Origin: Ignavibacteriales bacterium
GTDB lineage: Bacteria; Bacteroidota; Ignavibacteria; Ignavibacteriales; Ignavibacteriaceae
NCBI GenBank assembly: GCA_012517155.1
Contig: JAAYVN010000033.1
Coordinates: forward strand, 1-42,887
DNA: 42,887 nucleotides
Reading direction: 5' to 3'
In this document: piece after piece, positions 25,337 through 33,682 of the stretch
How the letters are laid out: the number at the start of each line of letters is the position of its first letter
Numbering within the stretch: the first letter of the stretch is position 1
Program-made: the position numbers and the translations under genes
Notes under the pieces: model-generated
Database searches by the model: none
What the model was told of the DNA's origin: nothing
The model's input: the letters and a program-made list of their open reading frames with translations, nothing else

Positions 25337-27010
25337 ATTCACACACTCCTTCACCACCTCCTCCAGAGGAATATCCCTCCTCTCCTGAGTGGCTCTGATC
25401 TTAAACTCCACCTGTCCGGTCTTAAGTTTCTTCTCCCCGATAATCACCTGCACAGGCATACCCAGAAGATCCGCATCATTGAACTTCACCCCTGCGGAAA
25501 CCTCACTCCTGTCGTCGAACAGCACCTCCACCCCGGCTTTCCTCAGCTCCTCATAAATCCCGTTAGCAGTTCCGGAAATAAGCTCGCTCTTCATATTAAG
25601 CGCAAGCAGATGCACCTTGTAAGGCGCAAGTTTTGTACTCCAGACAATTCCCTTTTCATCATTATGCTGTTCAATATAGCATGCAATCACCCGTTCAACC
25701 CCTATACCGTAGCTCCCCATAATAATCGGGTGCTCTTCCCCCTTCTCATCCTGGAACAACGCCCCCATCGCCTCGGAGTATTTTGTCCCCAGCTTGAAAA
25801 TATGCCCCAACTCAATAGCCGTGAACACCTCCAGCGGCTTGCCGCACCTCGGACACTCCTCTCCGCTCTGTACCGTGCGCAAATCAAAAAACTCCGCCCC
25901 TGTAACATCCCTCATGAAATCAATTCCGCCGATGTGATAATCATTCTTATTCGCGCCGCTGAACATATTGTTCAAATCCTTAAGCCGCAGATCGGCAATA
26001 ATCCTCCCCTCAAAACCCACCGGACCAATAGAGCCGGCATCTGCCCCCGTAATCGCCTTCAGCTCGTCCGGATGTGCAGGTCTTACACCCCCAAGCACCT
26101 TCTCCAGCTTCGTCTCATTAACCTCGTCATTCCCCGCCATAAGCACCAGCACCGGCAGACCGTCGGCAATATAAACCCTGCTCTTTGCACACTTAGTCTC
26201 ATCAATCTGAAGGAACGCGCAAAGCTCGTCAATCGATTTCACATCCGGAGTGGATATCTCATAAACCTCTTTCGACTCCCCCTCCCTCTGCAGCGGTTGC
26301 ACCTTTGATTTCGCCACCTCAACGTTTGCCGCATATCCGCAAGCTTCACAATAGGCAACCGTATCCTCCCCTGCGTCCGACTTCACCATGAACTCCTCCG
26401 AACCGCTCCCTCCCATTGCACCGCTCGATGCACCAACTATAAAATACTTCAGTCCGCACCGGTCGAAAATCTTCCTGTATGCCCCGTCGTGCAGGTCGTA
26501 CGACTTGTTGAGATTCTCTTTACTCGAGTCAAACGAATAAGCATCCTTCATCAGGAACTGCCTCCCTCTTATGACTCCGCTTCTGGGACGCGCTTCGTTC
26601 CTGAATTTAGTCTGTATCTGATACCAGATCTGCGGCAGCTCCTTGTAGGAAGTTACCACCCTGCGCGCATGGAAAGTCATAATCTCCTCATGAGTGGGCG
26701 CCAGTACGTAATCCCGGTTCTTCACTTGAAAAAGTATATCCCCGAAAGCCTCAACCCTTCCCGTCTCTTCCCATATTTCCCTTGGATTAAGCGCCGGAAG
26801 ATGAAACTCCTGCCCGCCGATAGCATCCATCTCCTCCCGGATTATATCGCTCACCTTCCTGACCACCTTGTAGCCCAGAGGAAGAAATGAATAAATCCCC
26901 GCCCCGATCGGACGGACTAACCCTGCTCTGAGCATCAGTATATGGCTCGGAGTTATGGCGTCGTTTGGTACTTCTTTAAGTGTCGGTATAAAAGCTTTCG
27001 TGAATTTCAT
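25325..27010 (-). CDS. proS: Prolyl-tRNA synthetase
   Basis: ProRS charges tRNA-Pro. From ATG 27010 the protein has 561 residues, the bacterial long form: class II motif 1 region (LPLGYKVVRKVSDIIREEMD), motif 2 RNEARPRSGVIRGRQFLMKDA (about 136-156), the inserted editing domain that clears mis-acylated Ala-tRNA-Pro (about 225-380, KAITGADAGSIGPVGF), motif 3 GSYGIGVERVIACYIEQ (about 420-440), and the C-terminal anticodon-binding domain (VLFDDRSEVSAGVKFNDADLLG). An upstream TTG at 27061 is in frame, but the family starts at MKFTKAFIPTLKE. The tRNA-Pro gene lies in the same region, 2.6 kb away. Confidence 0.97.
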   Translation of the reverse strand: MKFTKAFIPTLKEVPNDAITPSHILMLRAGLVRPIGAGIYSFLPLGYKVVRKVSDIIREEMDAIGGQEFHLPALNPREIWEETGRVEAFGDILFQVKNRDYVLAPTHEEIMTFHARRVVTSYKELPQIWYQIQTKFRNEARPRSGVIRGRQFLMKDAYSFDSSKENLNKSYDLHDGAYRKIFDRCGLKYFIVGASSGAMGGSGSEEFMVKSDAGEDTVAYCEACGYAANVEVAKSKVQPLQREGESKEVYEISTPDVKSIDELCAFLQIDETKCAKSRVYIADGLPVLVLMAGNDEVNETKLEKVLGGVRPAHPDELKAITGADAGSIGPVGFEGRIIADLRLKDLNNMFSGANKNDYHIGGIDFMRDVTGAEFFDLRTVQSGEECPRCGKPLEVFTAIELGHIFKLGTKYSEAMGALFQDEKGEEHPIIMGSYGIGVERVIACYIEQHNDEKGIVWSTKLAPYKVHLLALNMKSELISGTANGIYEELRKAGVEVLFDDRSEVSAGVKFNDADLLGMPVQVIIGEKKLKTGQVEFKIRATQERRDIPLEEVVKECVNFEF

Positions 27011-27064
27011 ATTATCTTTATTGTTAAAAAATCGATCTGTAAAAATACGGAAAATTTCCAAACC

Positions 27065-28879
27065 CTATAGCTTGAAAATCACCACCACTCCGTCCATATT
27101 CGAAACCGCAAAAGTATCCCCGTTCACTTTCCTCACCGAATTAACCCTCGAGGTTCCTAGATAAAGGAGCGGTTTTGCATTCCCCGCCGCATCAATCATA
27201 TAAACAAAACCGTTTTTTGTGCTGAACAGAATATTCCCGCCGGTTTCCAGCGGCTCGCTCGGCATGGTGTCCAGCCCGAATTTCAGATCGTACGTCTTCC
27301 CCTTCTTCCCGTCCGTACTGACCACATGGAACTTGTCCGAAACACTCTTCACTAGCAGATTCTTCCTGTCGGAAGTTATGCCGATGGACTCCCACGCATT
27401 ATAATCATTCTTCCTCCACACCGTCTTTCCGAGCAGTAAATCCACCGCCGAAACAAACTTATCCGGAGTAGCCACGTAAACATTCTTCCCGTCGGTTACC
27501 GGGTGACAAGCCGCGGGGGAGTAGTAAAAATTCTTATTCTCCGTCCATCTCCAGTTCAGCAGCCCCGATTTAGCATCCACGCAGTAGAGATAATTATCCC
27601 AGCTTCCGTAAATAATCCTGCCGTCAGTATAAACCGGTTTTGTTTCAATCATCATTCCGGCATCACTGTTCGTCCAGACGGGATTCATCGAATAAAGTTC
27701 ATAACTGTAAAGCTTTCCGGCGGAAGTCCCCGCAATCACCGCAAAACTCTTCTCCTTGCCGAATTCAAACGGCGTGGTTATAAGCTGTGAAGTAATTGGT
27801 TCGCCAAGCCCCAGCACCTGTGCCACCTTCCCGTCGTCCCCTCTCAATGTAAACAAATCCCCCTCCAGCGTACCAACGCACACCAGTCCCCCCGCCGCAA
27901 CAGGTGAACTGACAATCATGTTATGCGTATTATATCTCCATCTCTCCTCCCCCGCCGCATTCCATGAATAGACCATACCGCTGTATGTAGCCCCGTAAAC
28001 AGATTCATTAGCCGTATGAAGCGAGGCGGAAATGGTAGTCCTGAAATCATACTTCGTCAGAATGGTAACCCCGTAATTTATAAACTGGAGCGAATCAATC
28101 TCCGGAACATTCAATATTTTGTTCTTTGGAATAACCCCCCATGCCTTTTGGAGTCCGGTATTATTCACCTCATGAAGATAAATGGAATCATTTTTCGTAT
28201 CAACCAGCGTGTATCCCCACGACTTCCCCTTGGCAGTTAAAGTTGCCCTGCTCATTGCACCGGGGAATCCGTTAAAATCATAAAGCTTGTTTCCGTGACC
28301 GTGTCCTACGAACACCACCTTGACGTTTTTCTTCCTGAGAATATTTGTAACCTTAAACCAGTTATCAGTCTCCCGGTCCAGCTGGTGATGGATATAAAAA
28401 TAAATTTCCTTCTCCTGCGGGATTGAATTAATAGTAGAATCCAGCCACACCAGATCCTCCGCCGACACATGTCCCCCGCCCCCTCTCCAGAGAACGCCGC
28501 TGTTTACGCCAACGAACGCAACACCGTTACTCTCGAAAAAGAAACGCTCCCCGCCGAAAACCTGCCGGAACTTCAATCCTCCCGACTCACTCCACTTCGT
28601 ATCATGATTACCGGGGATTACGTAATAAGGGACCTTTATTCCCTTCAGGATTTGGTAAGCCTCTTCCAGCTCCTTATCGCGTCCTTTTTCCGCCACATCG
28701 CCGGAAACGATTACGAATTCTATCTCCTTATTATTATTCACGTCATTAACGCAGGCAATCAAATCCTCGCTTGCCTTAGGGGAGCCGATATGCGTATCCG
28801 TAAACCAGGCGTATTTAAAAGACTGGGGATAAATCAAACTGCAAAACAGCAGAGTCAAAAGAACAAATTTAATTTTCAT
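27065..28879 (-). CDS. Secreted metallophosphoesterase with PQQ-type beta-propeller
   Basis: From ATG 28879 (604 residues) there is a signal peptide (about 1-19, ending YPQS), then a calcineurin-like phosphoesterase: FTDTHIG (about 24-30), VIVSGDV, PGNHDTKW and GHGHGNKL, supplying the metal-binding Asp, Asn and His residues. After about residue 260 come repeated strands of PQQ/YncE-like blades (GTLEGDLFTLRGDDGK, GTSAGKLYSY, GSWDNYLYCVDAKSGL, ATPDKFVSAVDLLLGKTVW). An in-frame ATG at 29002 exists but the signal peptide starts at 28879, preceded by GAGAG. The propeller may bind a partner or substrate. Likely periplasmic; the phosphodiester or phosphomonoester target is unknown. Confidence 0.88.
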   Translation of the reverse strand: MKIKFVLLTLLFCSLIYPQSFKYAWFTDTHIGSPKASEDLIACVNDVNNNKEIEFVIVSGDVAEKGRDKELEEAYQILKGIKVPYYVIPGNHDTKWSESGGLKFRQVFGGERFFFESNGVAFVGVNSGVLWRGGGGHVSAEDLVWLDSTINSIPQEKEIYFYIHHQLDRETDNWFKVTNILRKKNVKVVFVGHGHGNKLYDFNGFPGAMSRATLTAKGKSWGYTLVDTKNDSIYLHEVNNTGLQKAWGVIPKNKILNVPEIDSLQFINYGVTILTKYDFRTTISASLHTANESVYGATYSGMVYSWNAAGEERWRYNTHNMIVSSPVAAGGLVCVGTLEGDLFTLRGDDGKVAQVLGLGEPITSQLITTPFEFGKEKSFAVIAGTSAGKLYSYELYSMNPVWTNSDAGMMIETKPVYTDGRIIYGSWDNYLYCVDAKSGLLNWRWTENKNFYYSPAACHPVTDGKNVYVATPDKFVSAVDLLLGKTVWRKNDYNAWESIGITSDRKNLLVKSVSDKFHVVSTDGKKGKTYDLKFGLDTMPSEPLETGGNILFSTKNGFVYMIDAAGNAKPLLYLGTSRVNSVRKVNGDTFAVSNMDGVVVIFKL

Positions 28880-28923
28880 ACATCTCTCTGAATTTAGAAT
28901 AAAAGCATCATTAATCTTAACTA

Positions 28924-28955
28924 CAAATTTACCGAAAAAAGGTGGAAAAGAGAAA
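28924..28955 (-). promoter_or_regulatory. Promoter of the metallophosphoesterase gene
   Basis: Minus strand TAAATTTG (28931-28924) is an exact TAnnTTTG, and TTTC (28955-28952) at 20 bp is one base off TTTG. The start would be near 28917, 38 bases before the ATG. Confidence 0.5.
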
Positions 28956-29104
28956 AAGGTTAAGAGATTCCCGCTTGCGGGAACAAAAATCCCCTTCATC
29001 AACTAATCAACACATCAATCCTTTTCCCCCCTTCTTTTTCTTGCTATTCCCCTTTTCTTTCCCTAACTTTCATATGTAAATTTTTTGGTTTATTTGTTTA
29101 GCCT

Positions 29105-29192
29105 GAGATGAAGGATACGTCTGACATCAAGGGATGGAAAATGTTGCCCCTGTGCTAATCTCCCCCTTCGTCTCTCACTTTTATCTATGGAG
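29105..29192 (+). promoter_or_regulatory. Candidate structured leader of the TM1266-TonB-EamA operon
   Basis: GAGATGAAGG (29105-29114) can pair with CCTTCGTCTC (29165-29174): ten base pairs, one of them G-U, closing a 50-base region that can form a further stem (for example 29130-29133 with 29148-29151). The unpaired CTCC at 29160-29163 is complementary to the ribosome-binding GGAG at 29189-29192, so the fold could switch access to the start at 29198. A possible -7 element TAAATTTT lies at 29077-29084. It does not match the TPP riboswitch or another class I can recall. Low confidence without folding and comparative data. Confidence 0.35.
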
Positions 29193-29197
29193 CATTT

Positions 29198-29455
29198 ATG
29201 GAATCTAAATTTCATACCTTAACTATATCTGTTTACGAGCGTAACCTCGTCTTCCGTGAGGTGGGTAATATCCTTAATCACTACGCCCGCTTTATTCAGC
29301 TTCGCACCGGTTACCCCGTACCCGGCACTGACTTCGCTGTCATTTTCCTTATTGTGCTGATGACTAACGACGAACTCGGCGCCCTTAGCGGTAAACTCGG
29401 TCAGATTAAAAATGTTAAGGTTAACACAACCACTCTTAAAATTAAAGGATCCTGA
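29198..29455 (+). CDS. TM1266-family small regulator (ACT-like, 'iron-only hydrogenase system regulator')
   Basis: The 85-residue protein matches the TM1266 family closely: an opening FHTLTISVYERN strand, the QLRTGYPV motif (about 34-41), then AVIFLIV, TNDELGALSGKLGQIKNVKV (about 56-75) and a short end. The solved member is an ACT/NikR-C-like fold often next to [FeFe]-hydrogenase maturation genes; its ligand is unknown. It has no DNA-binding domain, so it would act by protein contact or as a metal or ligand sensor. ATG 29198 has GGAG (29189-29192) five bases upstream. It lies two bases before the TonB receptor gene, and no hydrogenase gene is visible here. Confidence 0.88.
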   Translation: MESKFHTLTISVYERNLVFREVGNILNHYARFIQLRTGYPVPGTDFAVIFLIVLMTNDELGALSGKLGQIKNVKVNTTTLKIKGS

Positions 29456-29457
29456 TT

Positions 29458-31758
29458 ATGAAAACGCTTGTTGCTGCCTTTGCCGCACTTTTATTTTTTT
29501 CGGGCTTCTCCTATGCCCAGTACGGAAAGCTCTCCGGAATTGTTGCCGATAAGTCTTCCGGTGAACCACTCGCTAATGTGAATATTCTTATTCCCGAAGT
29601 CGGAATTTTCGGTACTTCTAATTCTGCCGGGGAGTTCACTCTTCCCAAAGTCCCCTTCGGTGTGCATACCGTCACTTTTTCCCACGTCGGCTTCCTTTCG
29701 GAAAAGGTCCCCGTCTCTCTGAATTCGACGCACTCTGTCCTCCCTTCTGTTGCGCTCACCCCTACATCGGTTGCTATCGGTGAAATAACCGTCTCGAGCA
29801 CTATGTATAAAAAGGTCATCCGCGACGTTTCCCTCCCCGTTGAGGTGGTTACTCAGGAGAATATTCTTAAACAAACCGGCACTTCTGTGTCCGATTTTAT
29901 TTCCGCAGAGTCCGGACTGGCTTCGGTTAAGGACGGCATCTGGGCTACGGATATCAGCATCCGCGGGCTTAGCAGGCAGAATGTGGTTACGCTGATTGAC
30001 GGCAGCCGCATTGAGACTGCCTCAAGTCTTGCCGCAGGGCTTTCGCTTATTGACCTTAACGATATTGATAAAATTGAGATTATTAAAGGTGGCGTATCTT
30101 CCATTTACGGCACCGGCGCTACCGGCGGTGTGGTTAGTATCTCCACCAGACCGGTGGTTTATTCCGATAAAATTTCTTTTACGGGAAGTCTTACGTCAGG
30201 ATATAATACGGTTAATAAAGGCTCTTTCGGGAATCTCTCTCTTAGCCTTTCCGGCTCAAGCTGGTTCTCCCGCTTTTCCGGTTCCATGCGCTATGCCCAA
30301 AATACTAATACCCCCGCCGGCTTCCTCCCTAATTCGCAATTCAAAGATAATAATATCTCCACTCTGATTGGATTCAGACCGGTGATTGACCATGAACTGA
30401 AATTCCGGTACCAGAAATTCTCCGGCTCCGATATCGGTCTCCCCGGTGGGAAGACTTTCCCCAATACCGCCCTGGCTAAGTACACCGACATCTCCCGCGA
30501 GCTTTTCAGCGGCGAGTACGCTGTATCTAATCTCTCCGGCTCGCTTAATCAGACTTCGGTAAAATACTTCGTACAGAAAATTGTCAGGAATGTGGAACTG
30601 CGCCCAAACGCAACTACCACCTCTACCCCATCCGCTGAGCATTTTACGGTCGGCGGAACCCTCCAGTCTAACTGGAGTCTTTCTTCTTTCAATCATTTAA
30701 TTGCCGGGGCGGATGTATGGCAGCGGACTTACTCCGGCACGCGCGAAACGAAAATGGTTACCGGCACTTCCATACGCATCACCGGCGACCTCCCCGTTCC
30801 CCATTCTTCCTACCAAAGCGCCGGCTTCTTTGCTCAGGATGAACATAAATTCCTTGATAACCGGCTTAGTCTTTCCCTTGGCGGCAGGATTGACCGAATC
30901 TTCGTTAAGAACGATGCAGCTAATAATCCCGCTTATATAATCAATAACGGGAACCCGGTTCCGAATCCTCCCGTTAATCCGATGTCTTCTTTTCCTGCCG
31001 GGGAGTCGGATGAGGTTTCCTGGAGCACTAATCTTTCCTTATTGTATAATATTTCCGCCGAAAGCGACGTCACCCTTAATTTTGCCCGCTCCTTCCGCGC
31101 CCCTGTGCTCGAGGAGAGGTTCCAGTATATTAATCTCGGCGGGGATATTTTTCTCGGCAATCCCGACCTTGAATCTGAAAAGGGTTATTTCTTCGATCTC
31201 GGCTACCGCCTCTGGAATCAGAAGATCTCCCTCCGCACTAACCTCTTCCTGAATTTGTTTAACGATCTGGTGGTGGATGCCCCGGTGGTAGTGGATAGTC
31301 TTTACCGCAAGACAAATATCGGCGAAGCGCGTATGTACGGCTTTGATATCCAGGCGGAATATAACTTTTATAACGATATAGTATTTTATACCACCGCTTC
31401 CTATGTGCGGGGTGAGGATATTTCCGCTTCTTCCGATCTCCCCCTTGTTCCCCCGCTTAACGGAAGGGTTGGCATCCGGTATAAACACCTCTCCTTTGGT
31501 TACGTAGATGTTGCGGCGCATTTGTTCTCTCGCCAAAATAAGATTGCCAAAGGGGAACGCGAAACTCCCGGTTACGCCACGCTTAATTTCTATCTCAGCA
31601 GCGTTCCTGTCTATCTTTACTATATGAATCTGAGATTCTTTGCCGGCATTGAAAATATTCTCGACAAGGAGTACAGAAATCATTTGTCAACCAACCGGGG
31701 CACCGTTTTGGTTGAACCGGGAAGAAATTTATTTTTCAAAATTAATCTGACTTTCTGA
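29458..31758 (+). CDS. TonB-dependent receptor with carboxypeptidase-regulatory-like N-domain
   Basis: The 766-residue outer-membrane receptor starts with a signal peptide (about 1-20), then a CarboxypepD_reg-like domain (SGIVADKSSGEPLANVNILI, about 26-45, through about residue 105), the plug domain (SLPVEVVTQENILKQTG, then IRGLSRQNVVTLIDGSRIE and IEIIKGGVSSIYGTGATGGVVSI, about 125-230), and a beta barrel to the C-terminus, with FARSFRAPVLEERF, a TonB-receptor motif, and a terminal LFFKINLTF. It imports a compound over the outer membrane with TonB energy. The substrate cannot be told; the TM1266-type gene before it (2-bp gap) and an EamA transporter after it (5-bp gap) suggest a regulated uptake route. 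Confidence 0.95.
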   Translation: MKTLVAAFAALLFFSGFSYAQYGKLSGIVADKSSGEPLANVNILIPEVGIFGTSNSAGEFTLPKVPFGVHTVTFSHVGFLSEKVPVSLNSTHSVLPSVALTPTSVAIGEITVSSTMYKKVIRDVSLPVEVVTQENILKQTGTSVSDFISAESGLASVKDGIWATDISIRGLSRQNVVTLIDGSRIETASSLAAGLSLIDLNDIDKIEIIKGGVSSIYGTGATGGVVSISTRPVVYSDKISFTGSLTSGYNTVNKGSFGNLSLSLSGSSWFSRFSGSMRYAQNTNTPAGFLPNSQFKDNNISTLIGFRPVIDHELKFRYQKFSGSDIGLPGGKTFPNTALAKYTDISRELFSGEYAVSNLSGSLNQTSVKYFVQKIVRNVELRPNATTTSTPSAEHFTVGGTLQSNWSLSSFNHLIAGADVWQRTYSGTRETKMVTGTSIRITGDLPVPHSSYQSAGFFAQDEHKFLDNRLSLSLGGRIDRIFVKNDAANNPAYIINNGNPVPNPPVNPMSSFPAGESDEVSWSTNLSLLYNISAESDVTLNFARSFRAPVLEERFQYINLGGDIFLGNPDLESEKGYFFDLGYRLWNQKISLRTNLFLNLFNDLVVDAPVVVDSLYRKTNIGEARMYGFDIQAEYNFYNDIVFYTTASYVRGEDISASSDLPLVPPLNGRVGIRYKHLSFGYVDVAAHLFSRQNKIAKGERETPGYATLNFYLSSVPVYLYYMNLRFFAGIENILDKEYRNHLSTNRGTVLVEPGRNLFFKINLTF

Positions 31759-31763
31759 TTTTT

Positions 31764-32639
31764 ATGGACTGGTTTACGCTCGCTCTGATTTCCGCGGTTC
31801 TTTCGGCAGCCGCTTCAATACTGGAGAAGAAGTCCCTGTTTACTTACGATGCGCTGGAGTTCTCTTTTATTCTCAGCGCATTTAATCTCCTCTTCTCTCT
31901 CCCCTTTTTCTTTTACGTGGACTACTCCGCCCTGACCACTTCAGCTCTGCTGGTGCTCTTTGTTAAGTCGGTTATGGGCGTCCTTGCTTTCTGGTGCGTT
32001 ATGCTTGCACTGAAAAATCTGGAGATCAGCGGCGCGCTCCCGCTTATGGTCCTTACTCCGGGGTTGGTTGCTATCCTCGCTTTTCTTTTCCTGGGGGAAT
32101 CCCTCTCCCCTCTCGAAATTGCCGGTATGTTCCTGCTACTTAGCGGTACCTACATTCTCGAAATGAAAGTGGAGGAATCCATTCTTCATCCCTTCAGGGT
32201 TTTTATGAATTCTAAAAGCCACCACTATATTCTCTTTGCCCTCCTCCTGTTTACTGCTACTTCCCTTCTGGATAAGGCGCTTTTAAGCCGCTTTAAAATG
32301 ACCCCCTATTCTTTCATGGCGTTTCAGCAGCTATTCTTTGTACTGATTTTTATTGCAATTTTTCTTTTTAAAAACCGATCCCTCAGGATAAACCCTTCCC
32401 TCTTTTCCGTTAACTGGTACATTCTTGCCCTGATAGGCATTTTTACCATCGGCTACCGCTACACGCAGATTGAATCGGTTAAGATTGCCCCCGTGGCGCT
32501 TGTCCTCTCGGTAAAAAGGATTTCTGTCTTTATCGCCGCAATTGGCGGAGGCAGAATTTTCCGTGAACAGAGCCTCCTTAAAAAGGCGATTGCTACTATC
32601 ATTCTTATCGCCGGAGCAGTTTTAATCCTCGATGAGTAG
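31764..32639 (+). CDS. EamA/DMT-superfamily transporter
   Basis: The 291-residue protein has ten predicted membrane helices in two EamA halves: the first half runs through LISAVLSAAASILEKKSL and LMVLTPGLVAILAFLFLGE to LLLSGTYILEM (about 7-130), the second from HHYILFALLLFTATSLLDKALL through PVALVLSVKRISVFIAAIGGG to a terminal TIILIAGAVLIL (about 153-290). GE-S-L and GGG-I-F-R-E-Q motifs near the end of each half are typical. DMT carriers export or import amino acids, nucleotide sugars or vitamins. Following the TonB receptor by five bases, it would be the inner-membrane step for the same compound. Confidence 0.9.
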   Translation: MDWFTLALISAVLSAAASILEKKSLFTYDALEFSFILSAFNLLFSLPFFFYVDYSALTTSALLVLFVKSVMGVLAFWCVMLALKNLEISGALPLMVLTPGLVAILAFLFLGESLSPLEIAGMFLLLSGTYILEMKVEESILHPFRVFMNSKSHHYILFALLLFTATSLLDKALLSRFKMTPYSFMAFQQLFFVLIFIAIFLFKNRSLRINPSLFSVNWYILALIGIFTIGYRYTQIESVKIAPVALVLSVKRISVFIAAIGGGRIFREQSLLKKAIATIILIAGAVLILDE

Positions 32640-32717
32640 GGCTATTTTTCTCTTTTGTATGAATTGTAAATCTTATATTTTAAAAGTTAGTATTTATTTT
32701 ATTTGGATGAGGTAACC

Positions 32718-33587
32718 ATGTTGTTTTTGATCTCTCTTATCGCAGCTGCGCTTGCATTGATTATTTTTGTCAGTTATAAAAAGCGTGGCAGGGTTGTTGA
32801 AGCTCCCTTCGCTTTGATTGGCTTTGTTGTAACCGCCCTGATTGCTGTTATGCAGTGCTTTACGGTTATTCCCGCTGGACACGTCGGGGTTGTTGACTTC
32901 CTTGGTACCGTAAGTGAAAACACTCTTAAATCCGGAGTGAATTTCGTTAATCCTATGGCAAATGTTATCAAGTTCAGTATCAAAACCCAGGAGATTAAGG
33001 AAAGTATGAACGTCCCTTCGAAAGAGGGGCTCTCCGTCCAGCTCGAAATAAGTCTCTTGTTCCATCTTAATCCCGAAAATGCTTTTGATATCTACCGCAG
33101 CGTCGGGGAAAATTACGCCGAAATTATTCTTGCCCCGCAGTTCCGCTCTGTTGTACGCGGAGTTACTGCCCGCTATGAGGCTAAAGCCCTCTATACTTCC
33201 GAACGGGAAACGCTTGCCAAACAAATTGAGGATGAGCTTTCCAGACTTGTCGCTAAACGGGGCATCACCCTTGAATCCGCCCCCCTTCGCCAGATTATTC
33301 TCCCTACCGGTCTGACAACCGCCATCGAGGAGAAGCTTAAAGCTGAACAGGAAAGCCAGCGCATGCAGTTCGTCCTCCTTAAGGAACAGCAGGAAGCCGA
33401 CAGGAAAAGAATTGAGGCTAAAGGTGTTGCCGATTTTCAGGATATCGTCTCCAAAGGCATTAGCGAACAGCTCCTTAAATGGAAGGGCATTGAGGCTACC
33501 GAGAAGCTCGCAGGCTCCCCGAATTCAAAGATTGTTGTCATCGGATCAGGTAAGGACGGTCTCCCCCTGATCCTCGGTGGCAACTAA
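32718..33587 (+). CDS. SPFH/prohibitin-family membrane protein
   Basis: From ATG 32718 (preceded by GAGG at five bases; an in-frame TTG at 32703 is less likely) the protein has 289 residues. It has two N-terminal membrane helices (about 1-18 and 34-52), then the SPFH domain (FTVIPAGHVGVVDFLGTVSE... KSGVNFVNP, about 53-225) and a helical tail rich in Lys, Glu and Gln (LKAEQESQRMQF, LLKEQQEADRKRIEAKG). It matches the prohibitin/HflK-HflC type, which forms large rings that scaffold proteases or membrane microdomains. No HflK/C partner or FtsH is next to it. Possible -7 element TATATTTT at 32674-32681. Confidence 0.9.
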   Translation: MLFLISLIAAALALIIFVSYKKRGRVVEAPFALIGFVVTALIAVMQCFTVIPAGHVGVVDFLGTVSENTLKSGVNFVNPMANVIKFSIKTQEIKESMNVPSKEGLSVQLEISLLFHLNPENAFDIYRSVGENYAEIILAPQFRSVVRGVTARYEAKALYTSERETLAKQIEDELSRLVAKRGITLESAPLRQIILPTGLTTAIEEKLKAEQESQRMQFVLLKEQQEADRKRIEAKGVADFQDIVSKGISEQLLKWKGIEATEKLAGSPNSKIVVIGSGKDGLPLILGGN

Positions 33588-33608
33588 CGCCCGGATTCCT
33601 TCAGTATC

Positions 33609-33638
33609 AAGCCCGCTTTATTGCGGGCTTTTTTTTTT
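33609..33638 (+). terminator. Intrinsic terminator after the prohibitin gene
   Basis: AAGCCCGC (33609-33616), loop TTTATT, GCGGGCTT (33623-33630), then a T run to about 33638. It separates the SPFH gene from the ADP-ribosylglycohydrolase gene. Confidence 0.95.
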
Positions 33639-33682
33639 ATCTTTTTCTGCTTATTTTAAGTTACTTTAATAAGGAGTTTTTT

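Larger units (their letters stand above)
28880..29197. other. Divergent regulatory region with promoter and structured leader
   Basis: The 318 bases separate the phosphoesterase gene (minus) from the TM1266-TonB-EamA operon (plus). It holds the promoter of the phosphoesterase gene at 28931-28924, a pyrimidine-rich tract (about 29005-29065), and a candidate structured leader (29105-29192). I see no coding frame. Confidence 0.6.

Noticed and set aside
25610-26308. A 232-residue plus-strand frame opposite proS
   Set aside because: proS motifs fill this region on the other strand; the plus frame has no domain signature.
28880-29002. Upstream start of the metallophosphoesterase at 29002
   Set aside because: It would place 41 residues ahead of a clear signal peptide and cross the -7 element at 28924-28931.
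29101-29160. TPP riboswitch suggested by the CTGAGA sequence
   Set aside because: The other conserved TPP parts, a preceding GGGGTGC-like element and the later GGATAATGCCAGCGTAGGGA-like block, are missing.
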